A stretch of 64,000 nt of DNA. Source: JAVDCA01 sp035293985 (GTDB lineage: Bacteria > Pseudomonadota > Alphaproteobacteria > Rhizobiales > Xanthobacteraceae). Under the pieces are notes generated by a model. The model was given only the letters and a program-made list of their open reading frames with translations. It made no database searches and was not told where the DNA came from. Below, piece after piece: positions 17,660 to 26,441 of this stretch. Location: the NCBI GenBank assembly GCA_035293985.1, contig DATGLS010000052.1, forward strand, positions 124,001 through 188,000, given 5' to 3'. Each line of letters starts with the position of its first letter. Position 1 is the first letter of the stretch. Position numbers and translations under genes: made by a program.

Positions 17660-18175
17660 TCACGGCGCAAGCCGGGCGCCAGCAGGGCGCGACATGGCGG
17701 CGCGGAACGCGATGAAGAGCAGGAACAACGTGACAGCCGACACGATCGCGATGCCGAATGGAATCACCATGAGCGCGATGGCGGCGCCGCTGCTGGCGCG
17801 CAAGGACGCGTAGACGCCGAACATCACCCATATGTTGAGGGCGGTCACCGCGGCCAGATCGATGACCATGCTCAGAACAAAGGCTCCGATCTCACCGCCC
17901 GAGGTGGTGACGGCACTGCGCTGGCTCGACGGCGCGACGATCTCGGGGACGGCGGCGAAGCCGGCGCGAAACACCAGGAAAAGCAGCAGCGTGACCAGCC
18001 AAACCGCGACGCTGACACCCTCCGCCACCACCGACAACAAGACGCGGCCGCCGCTACGCACCAATTGCCCGTAAAGCGGCCCGAGGAAGACGGGGGTCAT
18101 GACCAACATGACCCCGTAAGTGACGACGCGCGCCACCAGGAAGGCCATGACCTCGCCCATATTCGTCAACCGCAT
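17660..18175 (-). CDS. Small multi-pass membrane protein of unknown function
   Basis: A 171-residue protein with four predicted membrane helices: about 10-33, 45-70, 97-122 and 131-158. The N-terminal 'RLTNMGEVMAFLVARVVTYG' segment is polar then hydrophobic, with no cleavable signal. No enzyme motif is visible and I do not recognise a family. It converges on the ABC permease gene with only 14 bases between them and is divergent from the ParB-like gene. Confidence 0.6.
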   Translation of the reverse strand: MRLTNMGEVMAFLVARVVTYGVMLVMTPVFLGPLYGQLVRSGGRVLLSVVAEGVSVAVWLVTLLLFLVFRAGFAAVPEIVAPSSQRSAVTTSGGEIGAFVLSMVIDLAAVTALNIWVMFGVYASLRASSGAAIALMVIPFGIAIVSAVTLFLLFIAFRAAMSRPAGARLAP

Positions 18176-18399
18176 CGCCGCGACCTCCGCCTGCCCATTG
18201 TGTGATCAGCCATACCCGGCGGACCTGCGCCTCTGGGCCCCTGCAACTCGAGAATATCAGTTTTACAAACATTGGTCATGAAGCTTTAGCCCTTTGTTCG
18301 AGCGTGATTTCTCCGAAACTCAATACCCAGTTTGCAGAAACATGCTCTACACTGACGGTATCGATTGCCAATGCACGATCCATTCAAGGGGAGAACCTC

Positions 18400-19017
18400 A
18401 TGCACGTTCGCGAACCGATCATAAAGCCCGTCCAGGTCGACAGCCTGCGCCCGACGCAGATGACGGTCGGCATGCACGAGGTCGCCGAGAAGCGCAAGCG
18501 CTGGCGCGAGCACAAGGGCAAGAGGAAAGACGAATTTCTGGGCAGCCACCTCGTCCCGGTCATCCTCGGGCCGAAGGATCGCCACTACGTCATCGATCAT
18601 CACCATCTTGCCCGCGCGCTGCTCGACGAAGGCCAGGATCGTGTGGCGATTGCAGTCGTTGCCGATCTGCACGCGCTCGACCGCGAGGCCTTCTGGGTCG
18701 TGCTCGACAATCGCGGCTGGTGTCACCCGTATGACCATAACGGCGTGCGGTGCGGTTTCTCCGATATTCCCGAGAAGATCGCCGATTTGCGCGACGACCC
18801 CTACCGGAGCCTCGCGGGCGAGCTGCGGCGGCTCGGCGGATACTCGAAGGAAACCGTGCCCTTCAGCGAGTTTCTATGGGCGGATTTCCTGCGCCGCCGC
18901 CTCAAGCGCAAGGCGGTCGAGAACGCGTTCGAGGAGACGTTGGAAAAGGCCATGCGCCTCGCCAAAAGCCCGGACGCCGCCTACCTGCCGGGATGGTGCG
19001 GTCCAGTGACTGATTGA
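18400..19017 (+). CDS. ParB-like nuclease-fold (Srx/ParBc_2 type) protein
   Basis: A 205-residue protein with a ParB/sulfiredoxin-fold N-terminal domain. The pattern includes VDSLRPTQMTVGMHEVAEK, then GSHLVPVILGPKDRHYVIDHHHLARALLD, which resembles the GxxR-type loop of ParB/Srx domains as HHHLAR. A helical C-terminal region rich in basic residues (FLRRRLKRKAV) follows. It lacks the ParB HTH and dimer domain and is not beside parA, so it is not a chromosome-partitioning ParB. AAGGGGAGAA lies just ahead of the ATG at 18400, which decides the start over longer in-frame openings. Its biochemical role is unknown. Confidence 0.7.
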   Translation: MHVREPIIKPVQVDSLRPTQMTVGMHEVAEKRKRWREHKGKRKDEFLGSHLVPVILGPKDRHYVIDHHHLARALLDEGQDRVAIAVVADLHALDREAFWVVLDNRGWCHPYDHNGVRCGFSDIPEKIADLRDDPYRSLAGELRRLGGYSKETVPFSEFLWADFLRRRLKRKAVENAFEETLEKAMRLAKSPDAAYLPGWCGPVTD

Positions 19018-19060
19018 CGGCTCGACAGAGCGAAGGCGCAAGGATCTGCTAACCAAAAAG

Positions 19061-19091
19061 GACGGCTCGTCACGCGCGGCGGCGGGCCGTC
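19061..19091. terminator. Hairpin downstream of the ParB-like gene
   Basis: GACGGC (19061-19066) pairs with GCCGTC (19086-19091), followed by TTCATC. The position 43 bases after the stop codon suggests a weak terminator. Confidence 0.35.
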
Positions 19092-19272
19092 TTCATCACG
19101 CTGACATGTCAGGCTGTCACATGGCGCAATGTATTAGCCATCCATTTACCTTTGATTATCCCAATCCCCAACAAGGCCCGCATTTTATGAGCCGCACCAG
19201 TAGCTTATGCATTTGTCAGGATTTTTCGCCTAGCTTCCACGCAAATTTTGCAGCGATCTGGCATTCGGGAGA

Positions 19273-21414
19273 ATGGCAGTGGGCGGACTCGCGTGGAAGA
19301 TTCTCTTTTGCGGCGACGACCGCGAATGCGCGGCGATGCGGAGCGTGGCGGCGACCGCATCGGCGGTCGACCTCGCAACCACGAGCGAAGGCCGCGTCCC
19401 GCGCGAGATCATCGCGCCGTCCGGCGCGTCTGAGACGCCGGTCGAAGCGGTGATCGTGACGCAGGCCTGGCTCGCGGCAAGCGACGCAAATGCGGTCGCC
19501 GAATTCCTCGCCGCCGACGACACGCTCGGCCTCGTCGTCGAGGCACAGCCGCTCGACCGCATGCCCGATCTCCTCGCCTGCGGCCGCGTGACGGCGGCGC
19601 CGGCGGATCCTGAACGCGCCCTGCAGCTCGCGGCCGTTCTCGCACAGCGCTGCCGCACCGAGCGCGCCCATGCCAAGACGCGCCGCGAGCTCGCGGCCGC
19701 CCAGCGCGCCGCCCAACTGGTGTCGACCGAATATCAGCGCCAGCGCCGCGACCGCGACAAGCTGTTCGAGACCGCGCTCAACAACATGTCGCAAGGCCTG
19801 TGCATGTTCGATTCGGACGCCAACCTGCTCGTGTGCAACGAGCGCTATGTCGAGATGTATGATCTCGACCACGCCGTGGTGGTGCCGGGCGCGAACCTGC
19901 GCGCTATCCTGCTGCATCGAAAGGCGTGCGGAAATTTCGCCGGCGACCCGGAGCTCTATGTCCGCGACCTGCTTGCCGCGGTCGGCAAGGGCGACGTCTA
20001 CACCCAGCTCGTCCAGTCGGGCGATGGGCGCACCATCTCGATCGTCAACCGCGCCATGGCGAACGGCGGCTGGGTCGCAACGCACGAGGACATCACCGAG
20101 CGCACGCGCGCGGAGGAGAAGATCCGCCATATGGCGCGGCACGACAGCCTGTCGGGCCTGCCGAACCGCGCCGCGTTCCGCGACGAGATGGAGCAGGCGC
20201 TCAAGCGCGTGCGCCGCGGCAACATGATCTCGGTCATGTGCCTCGATCTCGACCACTTCAAGAACGTCAACGACACGCTCGGCCACCTGGTCGGCGACAA
20301 GCTCCTGTGCGCCGCCGCCGGCCGGCTCAAGGACGTGGTGCGCGAGACCGACATGATCGCCCGCCTCGGCGGCGACGAGTTCGCGGTGCTGCAGACCGGC
20401 ATCGATCGCCCCGAGGCGGCCGGCTCGCTCGCGCAGCGCATCATCACGGCGATCAACCAGCCCTACGACCTCGACGGCCACCAGGTGGTGGTGTCGACGA
20501 GCGTCGGCGTCGCCCTCTCGCCCAACGACGGCAACACCACCGACCAGCTCCTGCGCAACGCCGACATGGCGCTGTACCGCGCGAAGTCGGACGGCCGCTC
20601 GACCTACCGCTATTTCGAGCCCGAGATGGACGAGCAGCTGCAAGCGCGCCGTCTGCTCGAGATCGACCTGCGCAATGCGGTCGCCAACGGCGAGTTCAAG
20701 CTCTACTACCAGCCGCAAGTCGATGCCGTCACCGAGCGGATCACCGGCTGCGAGGCGCTGCTGCGCTGGACCTCGCCGAGCCGCGGCATGGTGCCGCCGA
20801 GCCAATTCATCCCGCTCGCCGAGGAGATCGGCCTGATCGTGCCGATCGGCGAATGGGTGCTCAAGCAGGCCTGCACCGAGGCGGCCAGCTGGCCCGAGTC
20901 GGTGCGGGTCGCCGTCAACCTGTCGCCGGCCCAGTTCAAGAGCCGCAGCGTCGTGCAGAGCGTGATCAATGCGCTCGCGGTGTCCGGCCTCGACGCGACC
21001 CGGCTCGAGCTCGAGATCACCGAGTCGGTGCTGCTGCACGACAACGAGGCGACGCTCGCGACGCTGCATCAGCTGCGCAGCTTCGGCATCAAGATCTCGA
21101 TGGACGATTTCGGCACCGGCTACTCGTCGCTCAGCTACCTGCGCAGCTTCCCGTTCGACAAGATCAAGATCGACCGCTCCTTCATCAAGGACATCTCCGA
21201 GAAAGGCGACTGTGCCGCGATCGTCAAGGCGGTGGCCGGGCTCGGCAAGGGCCTCGGCATCGCCACCACGGCCGAGGGCGTCGAGACGATCGAGCAGCTG
21301 CGCCAGGTGCGCTCGGAGGGCTGCACCGAGGTGCAGGGCTATTTCTTCAGCGCGCCGCAGCCCGCCGAGAAGCTGCGCGGCTATTTCGAGAAGACGCGCA
21401 CGCGCGCCGCTTAG
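19273..21414 (+). CDS. PAS-GGDEF-EAL cyclic-di-GMP signalling protein
   Basis: A 713-residue cytoplasmic protein. An N-terminal region (1-120) of unclear fold and a short coiled-coil-like stretch (about 130-160) precede a PAS-7 type domain (about 162-280). The diguanylate cyclase domain has an intact GGDEF (366-370) and the inhibitory RxxD site (RETD, 357-360), five residues ahead of it. The phosphodiesterase domain keeps EALLRW (Glu494), NLSPAQF, ELEITES, DDFGTGYSSL, KIDRSFI, AEGVET and QGYFF. Both activities therefore look functional. There is no membrane segment. The upstream 250 bases are noticeably AT-richer than average and probably hold its promoter. Confidence 0.93.
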   Translation: MAVGGLAWKILFCGDDRECAAMRSVAATASAVDLATTSEGRVPREIIAPSGASETPVEAVIVTQAWLAASDANAVAEFLAADDTLGLVVEAQPLDRMPDLLACGRVTAAPADPERALQLAAVLAQRCRTERAHAKTRRELAAAQRAAQLVSTEYQRQRRDRDKLFETALNNMSQGLCMFDSDANLLVCNERYVEMYDLDHAVVVPGANLRAILLHRKACGNFAGDPELYVRDLLAAVGKGDVYTQLVQSGDGRTISIVNRAMANGGWVATHEDITERTRAEEKIRHMARHDSLSGLPNRAAFRDEMEQALKRVRRGNMISVMCLDLDHFKNVNDTLGHLVGDKLLCAAAGRLKDVVRETDMIARLGGDEFAVLQTGIDRPEAAGSLAQRIITAINQPYDLDGHQVVVSTSVGVALSPNDGNTTDQLLRNADMALYRAKSDGRSTYRYFEPEMDEQLQARRLLEIDLRNAVANGEFKLYYQPQVDAVTERITGCEALLRWTSPSRGMVPPSQFIPLAEEIGLIVPIGEWVLKQACTEAASWPESVRVAVNLSPAQFKSRSVVQSVINALAVSGLDATRLELEITESVLLHDNEATLATLHQLRSFGIKISMDDFGTGYSSLSYLRSFPFDKIKIDRSFIKDISEKGDCAAIVKAVAGLGKGLGIATTAEGVETIEQLRQVRSEGCTEVQGYFFSAPQPAEKLRGYFEKTRTRAA

Positions 21415-21470
21415 GCCGGGTGGCAGGCCCTGGCCACAATTCCACCGATGCGACGAGACGACAGGATCGC

Positions 21471-22529
21471 TCAGAATCGCGGCGGCTCGCCCGCATAGGC
21501 CTGCTGCAACAGGTTGTGGATATCGTCCGGGGTCGCTGGGCGCGGGTTGGGAAACGTCCGCGCCGCGACGATCTCCACGGCGCGGGGAATGTCCGCTTCC
21601 CGCAGGCCGAGGTCCTTCAACCCGGTCGCGAGCCTGCTGGCTCGGTTGATGTCGTAGAGCGCCTGGGCGGGGTCGCTCGCCTGCAAGGCCCGCGCGATGC
21701 GCTCCATGGCGGCCGACGCGGCCGGCCGGTTGAACGCCACCGCATAGGGCAGCACCGCCGCATGAGTGCGAGCGTGGTCGGTGCCGAAATTCTGCCGCAC
21801 GCGCTGCGCCACCGTGTGCGAGAGCCCGACCGTCGTCCGGAACGTCGCCGCGAGCCAGGCGCCGTAGAGCGCATCGGCGCGCGCCGAAAGATCGCGGGCA
21901 TCGGCCCGGAGCCGCGGCAGTGCCGCGCCGATGAGGCGCACGGCCTCCTCCGCTAGCGTGAGCACGATCGGATTGCCATCCGGCCCGTAGAGCGACTCGA
22001 CCGCATGCGCCATCGCATTCATGCAGCTCGCCGCCGAGGTCGCGAACGGAAGGTCGAGAGTGAGGTCGGGGTCGTAGATCGCGCTCGCCGGAAGCGCGGC
22101 GGGCGAGGTGCCCGAGCGCTCGTCGGCGCCCGTCCCAATGTACCAGCGGCTCGACATCTCCGATCCCGAATAGGTCGTCACCACCGCGATGAAGGGGATT
22201 TTCGTCGCGGCGGCGGCCGCCTTGGCGAGCCCGGTCGGCGATCCGCCGCCGATGCAGACGAAACCGTCGGCGGAAAGTCGTTTCAGCTCGGCCACGATCT
22301 CGTCGAAGGCTGCGCGCGGCATGCCGGGACGCGCCGCATCGCAGATGCCGACCACGCGCGGGCCGAGCCGCGCCGCGATGCCGCGCGCGATCTCGCCGCG
22401 GTTGGGCGAGCACAGCAGCATCACGCGGCCCATCCGGTGGTGCTCGGCCTCGGCGGCGATGCGGGCGATCGCGCCGCTGCCGAACAGCACGCGCAGGCGG
22501 TCGGAGGTGTAGACGAAGGGATCGAGCAT
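21471..22529 (-). CDS. Maleylacetate reductase-like iron-containing alcohol dehydrogenase
   Basis: A 352-residue group III metal-dependent dehydrogenase. It starts with the maleylacetate-reductase pattern FVYTSDRLRVLFGSGA, has the nucleotide-binding FVCIGGGSPTGLAKAAA near residue 95 and VVTTYSGSEMSS, which is diagnostic of maleylacetate reductases. A central MAHAVESLYGP and a later SHTVAQRVRQNFGTDHARTH carry the His residues of the active-site region. The family reduces maleylacetate to 3-oxoadipate at the end of chloro- and hydroxy-aromatic ortho-cleavage. No ring-cleavage dioxygenase adjoins it, so the pathway context is missing here. Confidence 0.85.
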   Translation of the reverse strand: MLDPFVYTSDRLRVLFGSGAIARIAAEAEHHRMGRVMLLCSPNRGEIARGIAARLGPRVVGICDAARPGMPRAAFDEIVAELKRLSADGFVCIGGGSPTGLAKAAAAATKIPFIAVVTTYSGSEMSSRWYIGTGADERSGTSPAALPASAIYDPDLTLDLPFATSAASCMNAMAHAVESLYGPDGNPIVLTLAEEAVRLIGAALPRLRADARDLSARADALYGAWLAATFRTTVGLSHTVAQRVRQNFGTDHARTHAAVLPYAVAFNRPAASAAMERIARALQASDPAQALYDINRASRLATGLKDLGLREADIPRAVEIVAARTFPNPRPATPDDIHNLLQQAYAGEPPRF

Positions 22530-22694
22530 GGCGTGAGATGTTGGTGCGATCGGATGACGAGAACCAGACGGCGTGCGGCGCGGCCGGCACTATGAACGAC
22601 GAAGATTTCGGCGGCAACGCGCCCCGCCGGGAACTAGCGGGGCAAAATTTATGTTATTGTTCGGCCCGGCGCGCCGCCCGGCGCCCCGGATGGG

Positions 22695-23063
22695 ATGCCC
22701 GACATGATGCCCTTTGCCGCCCTCGCGCTCGGTTCGAACCTCGTCATGGTCGCGGCTGACGTGCCGAAGCTCAACATCGAGCCGAGCTGCAAATCGGCCG
22801 GCATCGAGGGCATGGCGCTCGGCCGTACCACCCAGTCCTGCATCAACGACGAGAACACCGCCCACGACCAGCTGGTGAAGGACTGGTCGACCTTCTCGGG
22901 CGACGACAAGAGCCACTGCCTGTCGATGGTCGCGACCGGCGGCTCGCCGAGCTATGTGGAGCTCCTGTCCTGCCTCGAAATGTCGCGCGACGCCAAGAAG
23001 ATCGCGCAAGGCCAGCCCGTCAACCAGACTCCCGCCGATCAGCGGCGGCGCCGCCGCCGCTGA
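22695..23063 (+). CDS. Small secreted hypothetical protein with conserved cysteines
   Basis: A 122-residue protein. The first 21 residues are hydrophobic (FAALALGSNLVMVAA), resembling a signal peptide ending before DVPKLNIEPSC. The mature part has four cysteines (PSCKSA, QSCIND, SHCLSM, LSCLEM), suggesting two disulfides in the periplasm. The pattern SPSYVELLSCLEMSRD is shared with small periplasmic proteins common in Rhizobiales that have no assigned function. A very basic tail ends in RRRRRR. Three nearby ATGs (22695, 22704, 22707) are possible starts. Confidence 0.65.
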   Translation: MPDMMPFAALALGSNLVMVAADVPKLNIEPSCKSAGIEGMALGRTTQSCINDENTAHDQLVKDWSTFSGDDKSHCLSMVATGGSPSYVELLSCLEMSRDAKKIAQGQPVNQTPADQRRRRRR

Positions 23064-23064
23064 A

Positions 23065-23128
23065 GAGGGCGAATGGCGAGTAGCGAATAGCGAGTAGATG
23101 TCCTATCGCTATCTCCTAGCTATTTTCG
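23065..23128. repeat. Hairpin repeat, family A
   Basis: AGGGCGAATGGCGAGTAGCG on the left and TATCGCTATCTCCTAGCTAT on the right form a degraded version of the element at 3023-3096. It lies just ahead of the M24-fold gene. Confidence 0.65.
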
Positions 23129-23165
23129 CGTGTCGCCCAAGCGACCCACACAGGGGGACCATCCA

Positions 23166-24467
23166 ATGAACATCAACGTTCCGCCGCCCGCCGGCGCGGT
23201 GCCGTGGGAGCAGGTGCGCACGCGTCTCGACCAGAACGGCCCGTTCTCCAATATGTACGGCACGCCGCTCTATCGCGACGCGGTGTGGGAGCAGTTCTCG
23301 GAGCAGGAATATGCGCGACGCTACGCGGCGCTGCGCGAGAAGATGCGCGCCGCGAAGCTCGACGCCGTGATCGTCCCGGGCGGCCCGAGCCACTGGAGCT
23401 TCGGCGGCGGCATGACCTGGCTGACCGGCCATTGGGAATGGCACGCCCTCGCATCTTATGTGCTCGTCCCGCTCAACGACGCGCCGACGCTGATCTTCTC
23501 CATGGGCGGCACCCATTGCGAGGCAGTGCGCCGGCAGGTCGCGCCCGCGCTCGCCGACGTGCGCCACAGCCGCGGTGGCCGCTACGCCGAGGTGATGGTC
23601 GAACGCTGCAAGGAGATCGGGCTCACCAAGGGACGCATCGGCCTGGTCGAGATCGACCCGCGCCACAAGGACTACCTCCCGGTCAACCAGTACAACGACC
23701 TGCGCGCCGGTTTGCCCGACGTCGAGCTCGTGTTCACCCGCAGCTTCATCCACGAGCTGGTCATCATCAAGAGCGCCGCCGAGCTCGACTGCGTGCGCCG
23801 CGCCGGCGTGCTGTGCCAGCACGCCATGGAGGCGATGATCGCGGCGGCGAAGCCCGGCGCCACCGAGGCCGACCTGCGCGGCGCCGCCGGCGGCGCCATC
23901 CTCAAGGGCGGCGGCGACATCGACTTCCTCATCATCGGCGCGACCTCGATGGCCAACCCGGCGATGTTCTTCGGCAACCCCCGCCCGTCCGAGCGCAAGC
24001 TCGCCAAGGGCGACATCGTGATCATGGAGTTGGCCGCCGGCTATCGCGGCTACTCGGCGCAGATCGGCTCGCCCATCTGCCTCGGGCCGCCGACCGAGAT
24101 GGTGCGCAAGTTTTGGGAGGAGATCACGCTGCCTGGCTACAAGAAGATCGTCGCCGAGATCAAGCCGGGAAACTCGCTCGAGAACGTGCGCGCCGCATCG
24201 CAATTCTTCCGCCAGAAGGGCGTGCAGTCGCGGCCGATCCAGATCCACGGCATCGACATCGTCACCGGGCCGCCGCACGTCTTCGCCGACCGCGTCGAGG
24301 CGCGCGAGGCCGACAAGATTTTCCTGCCCGGCATGGTCACCATGGCGGAGCCGAACCCGATCACCGCCGACGGCATGTTCGGCATCTTCCTCGGCCACAC
24401 GTTCATCATCACCAACGACGGGCACGAGGTGGTGGACGCGTTTCCGCTGGAGATCGCGGTGGCGTAG
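23166..24467 (+). CDS. M24-fold (Xaa-Pro peptidase/creatinase-like) protein with altered metal site
   Basis: A 433-residue protein with a creatinase N-domain (about 45-200) and an M24 'pita-bread' domain (about 205-430). By eye, only two of the five usual metal ligands are retained: His in QIHGIDIVTG and Glu in GMVTMAEPNP. The first aspartate is Glu in VIMELAAGYRGYSAQ, the second is Gln in SAQIG, and the final glutamate appears lost in IFLGHTFIIT. Creatinase also works without metal, so a non-peptidase hydrolase is plausible. AGGGGGACC precedes the ATG at 23166, which supports this start over one at 23130. Confidence 0.85.
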   Translation: MNINVPPPAGAVPWEQVRTRLDQNGPFSNMYGTPLYRDAVWEQFSEQEYARRYAALREKMRAAKLDAVIVPGGPSHWSFGGGMTWLTGHWEWHALASYVLVPLNDAPTLIFSMGGTHCEAVRRQVAPALADVRHSRGGRYAEVMVERCKEIGLTKGRIGLVEIDPRHKDYLPVNQYNDLRAGLPDVELVFTRSFIHELVIIKSAAELDCVRRAGVLCQHAMEAMIAAAKPGATEADLRGAAGGAILKGGGDIDFLIIGATSMANPAMFFGNPRPSERKLAKGDIVIMELAAGYRGYSAQIGSPICLGPPTEMVRKFWEEITLPGYKKIVAEIKPGNSLENVRAASQFFRQKGVQSRPIQIHGIDIVTGPPHVFADRVEAREADKIFLPGMVTMAEPNPITADGMFGIFLGHTFIITNDGHEVVDAFPLEIAVA

Positions 24468-24557
24468 CCTGTGCTCGCGAAGCGTAGCCGTTCGAAGACG
24501 GCGTCGCTTCGCTCGCCTGTGTCCCTGCCATCCACGCCTCCACCGCAATGCAATAAG

Positions 24558-24591
24558 GACGCGGATGCCCGAGACAGCCCGGCTATGACGG
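24558..24591. repeat. Half copy of palindromic repeat family B
   Basis: GACGCGGATGCCCGAGACAG followed by CCCGGCTATGACGG matches the right half of the elements at 1921-2002 and 44154-44237. It lies between convergent genes. Confidence 0.6.
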
Positions 24592-24596
24592 CGGGC

Positions 24597-25415
24597 CTAT
24601 TTGATGATATCCGGCGGAAACTCGAATTTCTTCGGCGGCCACACAGGCTTCTGCGGCGATGACGGCTGTTGCGCCGCTGACGGCGGCGGCACCTCGCGTG
24701 CCGCACCCTCCCAGGCCGCAAAGGCCCGCGCGAACACGCGCCAGCCCGTCTCGCCCTTCTGGAATGCCAGAATGGCGCGGTGACCATCGCTATAGACGAT
24801 CGGCACATCGAACCATTCGTGCGATTTGAGCAGCACGAGATTCCTCGCCTCATCGGCTTCGACCGCCGAAAGGCCGATCATGTAGTACGTGTCCGTGACT
24901 CGGACGGCCGTCCCGCTGAGCGGGGTGCCGCGTGCATCCTCGCGCTGCTTCATCAGGATGCCGGGCACGTTGCTGATGGCGCGCGGCGCGTCCGGCGGCA
25001 GCGTGAACGCAAACTCGACCAGGTGGCTCGCGGGCAGCGACTTGTCGTCATTGCGTCGAAGCGTCAACGCCATGATCAACCCGCGCTCGGGTATCGCCAC
25101 ACTTGCGCGCACGGAGGTCTCGAGCATGCCGGAGCTGTCGTTCATCTTCTCGATCAGCTTCCAGCGCGCGGCCCCGGGAAATCTCCTGCCCTGCGGGTCG
25201 TTCTGATCCTCTTCGTAGAGCGTGGCATGTGACGAGCCAGCCGACTCGTTGGCGCCGTGCAGCCCAAGCCCGCGGTCGGCCGATCCATCGCCGCCGCCGG
25301 AGGCTGCGGCGCGCGTCGGCCGCAAGATCCATGGTGCGACGAAGCTCACGCCGAGCACGCCGATCCCGAACAGCCATCGACGCCGAAGCGTCCGAAACTC
25401 CGTCTGCCCGCCCAT
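24597..25415 (-). CDS. Membrane-anchored hypothetical protein
   Basis: A 272-residue protein. After a basic N-terminus (TEFRTLRRR), one hydrophobic helix (about residues 15-32, LFGIGVLGVSFVAPWIL) should anchor it to the inner membrane with the rest in the periplasm. The soluble part has a beta-rich pattern including WKLIEKMN, SVAIPERGLIMALTLRRND and LVEFAFTLPPDAPRAI, and it ends in a Pro-rich tail (PKKFEFPPDIIK). I do not recognise a named family. The ATG at 25415 puts the basic patch directly before the helix; an upstream start at 25472 would add 19 residues. Confidence 0.65.
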   Translation of the reverse strand: MGGQTEFRTLRRRWLFGIGVLGVSFVAPWILRPTRAAASGGGDGSADRGLGLHGANESAGSSHATLYEEDQNDPQGRRFPGAARWKLIEKMNDSSGMLETSVRASVAIPERGLIMALTLRRNDDKSLPASHLVEFAFTLPPDAPRAISNVPGILMKQREDARGTPLSGTAVRVTDTYYMIGLSAVEADEARNLVLLKSHEWFDVPIVYSDGHRAILAFQKGETGWRVFARAFAAWEGAAREVPPPSAAQQPSSPQKPVWPPKKFEFPPDIIK

Positions 25416-25511
25416 GTCTGCTAGCCGATGTGCATTGGTCCCGCGTCGCCGATCGGAGTGGCGCCGTACCATTGCAACGTGTGACGAAAAAGCGGCGGAA
25501 AAGGGCCGGCC

Positions 25512-26327
25512 TCACGCGGTGCGCAGCAGGCCCCACAGGCTGTCGCTCATCGGGTTGCGGTCGCCCGGGCCGTAGTGCGTGGAAAAGCCGGCGCGGCGTG
25601 CGATCTCGCGCAGCGTCGCGGGCGTGAAATAGTTGACGTGATCGGGGAAGCGGAAGCCGCTCCAGCGCATGCCCATCAGGCGGCGGTTGAGCGAGGCGTA
25701 GTTCGGCGTCTTCATCACCACCGTCGCGTCGTCGGCGAGCGCGGCGCGCAGATGGACGAGCGCTTCGAGCGGCTGAAACTCGTGCTCGATGTAGCCGATC
25801 AGCATCGCGCCGTGGAAGAAGCCCTTGGGGAATTGCGCGAGCCCGTTGGCCGCCGTCGCCTGCACGCACTTGCCGCCGTAGCGACGGAACGCCGTGTCGG
25901 CCGCCGCCGCGGCCGACTTCGATATTTCCACGCCGTAAGGCACGAAGCCGTCCGGCGGCGGAACGAGATTGATGCCGGCGCCGCAGCCGACGTCGACGAC
26001 CGGCCCCGGCCGCACATGACGCGCGAGGATGCGTTTCGGCTCGCGCCGCGTCAGCACACGCAGATGCATGCGAAAGCGCGTCGCATCATGCAGCGCCGTC
26101 AGGATCGGATAGGTGCGGCTGCGCTGCTCGGCATGCGAGACCGAGCTCACCTCCCAGGCGCGCTCGTCTTCGAACTCGTGCTGCGGCGGCAGGCGATCCA
26201 GATAGGCGAGCTCGCAGTCGGCGCATTGCACGACGCGGAATTCGGCGGTCTTGTAAGGGGTCGACTTCGCCCGCTCCGCCGTCGCGCCGCACAGCGGGCA
26301 TTTTCTATGCTCGATCGAGGATGTCAT
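25512..26327 (-). CDS. Class I SAM-dependent methyltransferase with N-terminal zinc ribbon
   Basis: A 271-residue protein. An N-terminal zinc-ribbon-like motif (CPLCG, residues 10-14, and CADC, about 35-38) precedes a Methyltransf_23/UbiE-like Rossmann domain with the SAM-binding motif VVDVGCGAGINL near residue 110. IGYIEHEFQPLEAL corresponds to the usual post-strand 4 segment. This arrangement is common in methyltransferases acting on sugars or small metabolites in polysaccharide loci, but no such genes are nearby. Its substrate is unknown. Confidence 0.82.
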   Translation of the reverse strand: MTSSIEHRKCPLCGATAERAKSTPYKTAEFRVVQCADCELAYLDRLPPQHEFEDERAWEVSSVSHAEQRSRTYPILTALHDATRFRMHLRVLTRREPKRILARHVRPGPVVDVGCGAGINLVPPPDGFVPYGVEISKSAAAAADTAFRRYGGKCVQATAANGLAQFPKGFFHGAMLIGYIEHEFQPLEALVHLRAALADDATVVMKTPNYASLNRRLMGMRWSGFRFPDHVNYFTPATLREIARRAGFSTHYGPGDRNPMSDSLWGLLRTA

Positions 26328-26370
26328 CGGAGCATGAACTGCCGGGGGCAGCGCGCAAAGTCAACGTGGC

Positions 26371-26439
26371 AGGCGAATGGCGCAGGGCGAGTAGACGTTC
26401 CCTCTTCCTATTCGCCACCCGCTATTCGCCATTCGCCCT
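26371..26439. repeat. Hairpin repeat, family A
   Basis: AGGCGAATGGCGCAGGGCGA and CTATTCGCCATTCGCCCT form a long hairpin directly 3' of ligA. It may double as the terminator for the ligA end of the operon. Confidence 0.7.
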
Positions 26440-26441
26440 CC

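Noticed and set aside
17612..18205. A plus-strand frame opposite the small membrane protein
   Set aside because: Its product is hydrophilic and low in complexity, while the minus-strand frame gives four clean membrane helices.
18400..19017. Annotation as chromosome-partitioning parB
   Set aside because: No HTH or dimerisation domain, no parA, and no parS-like sites seen.
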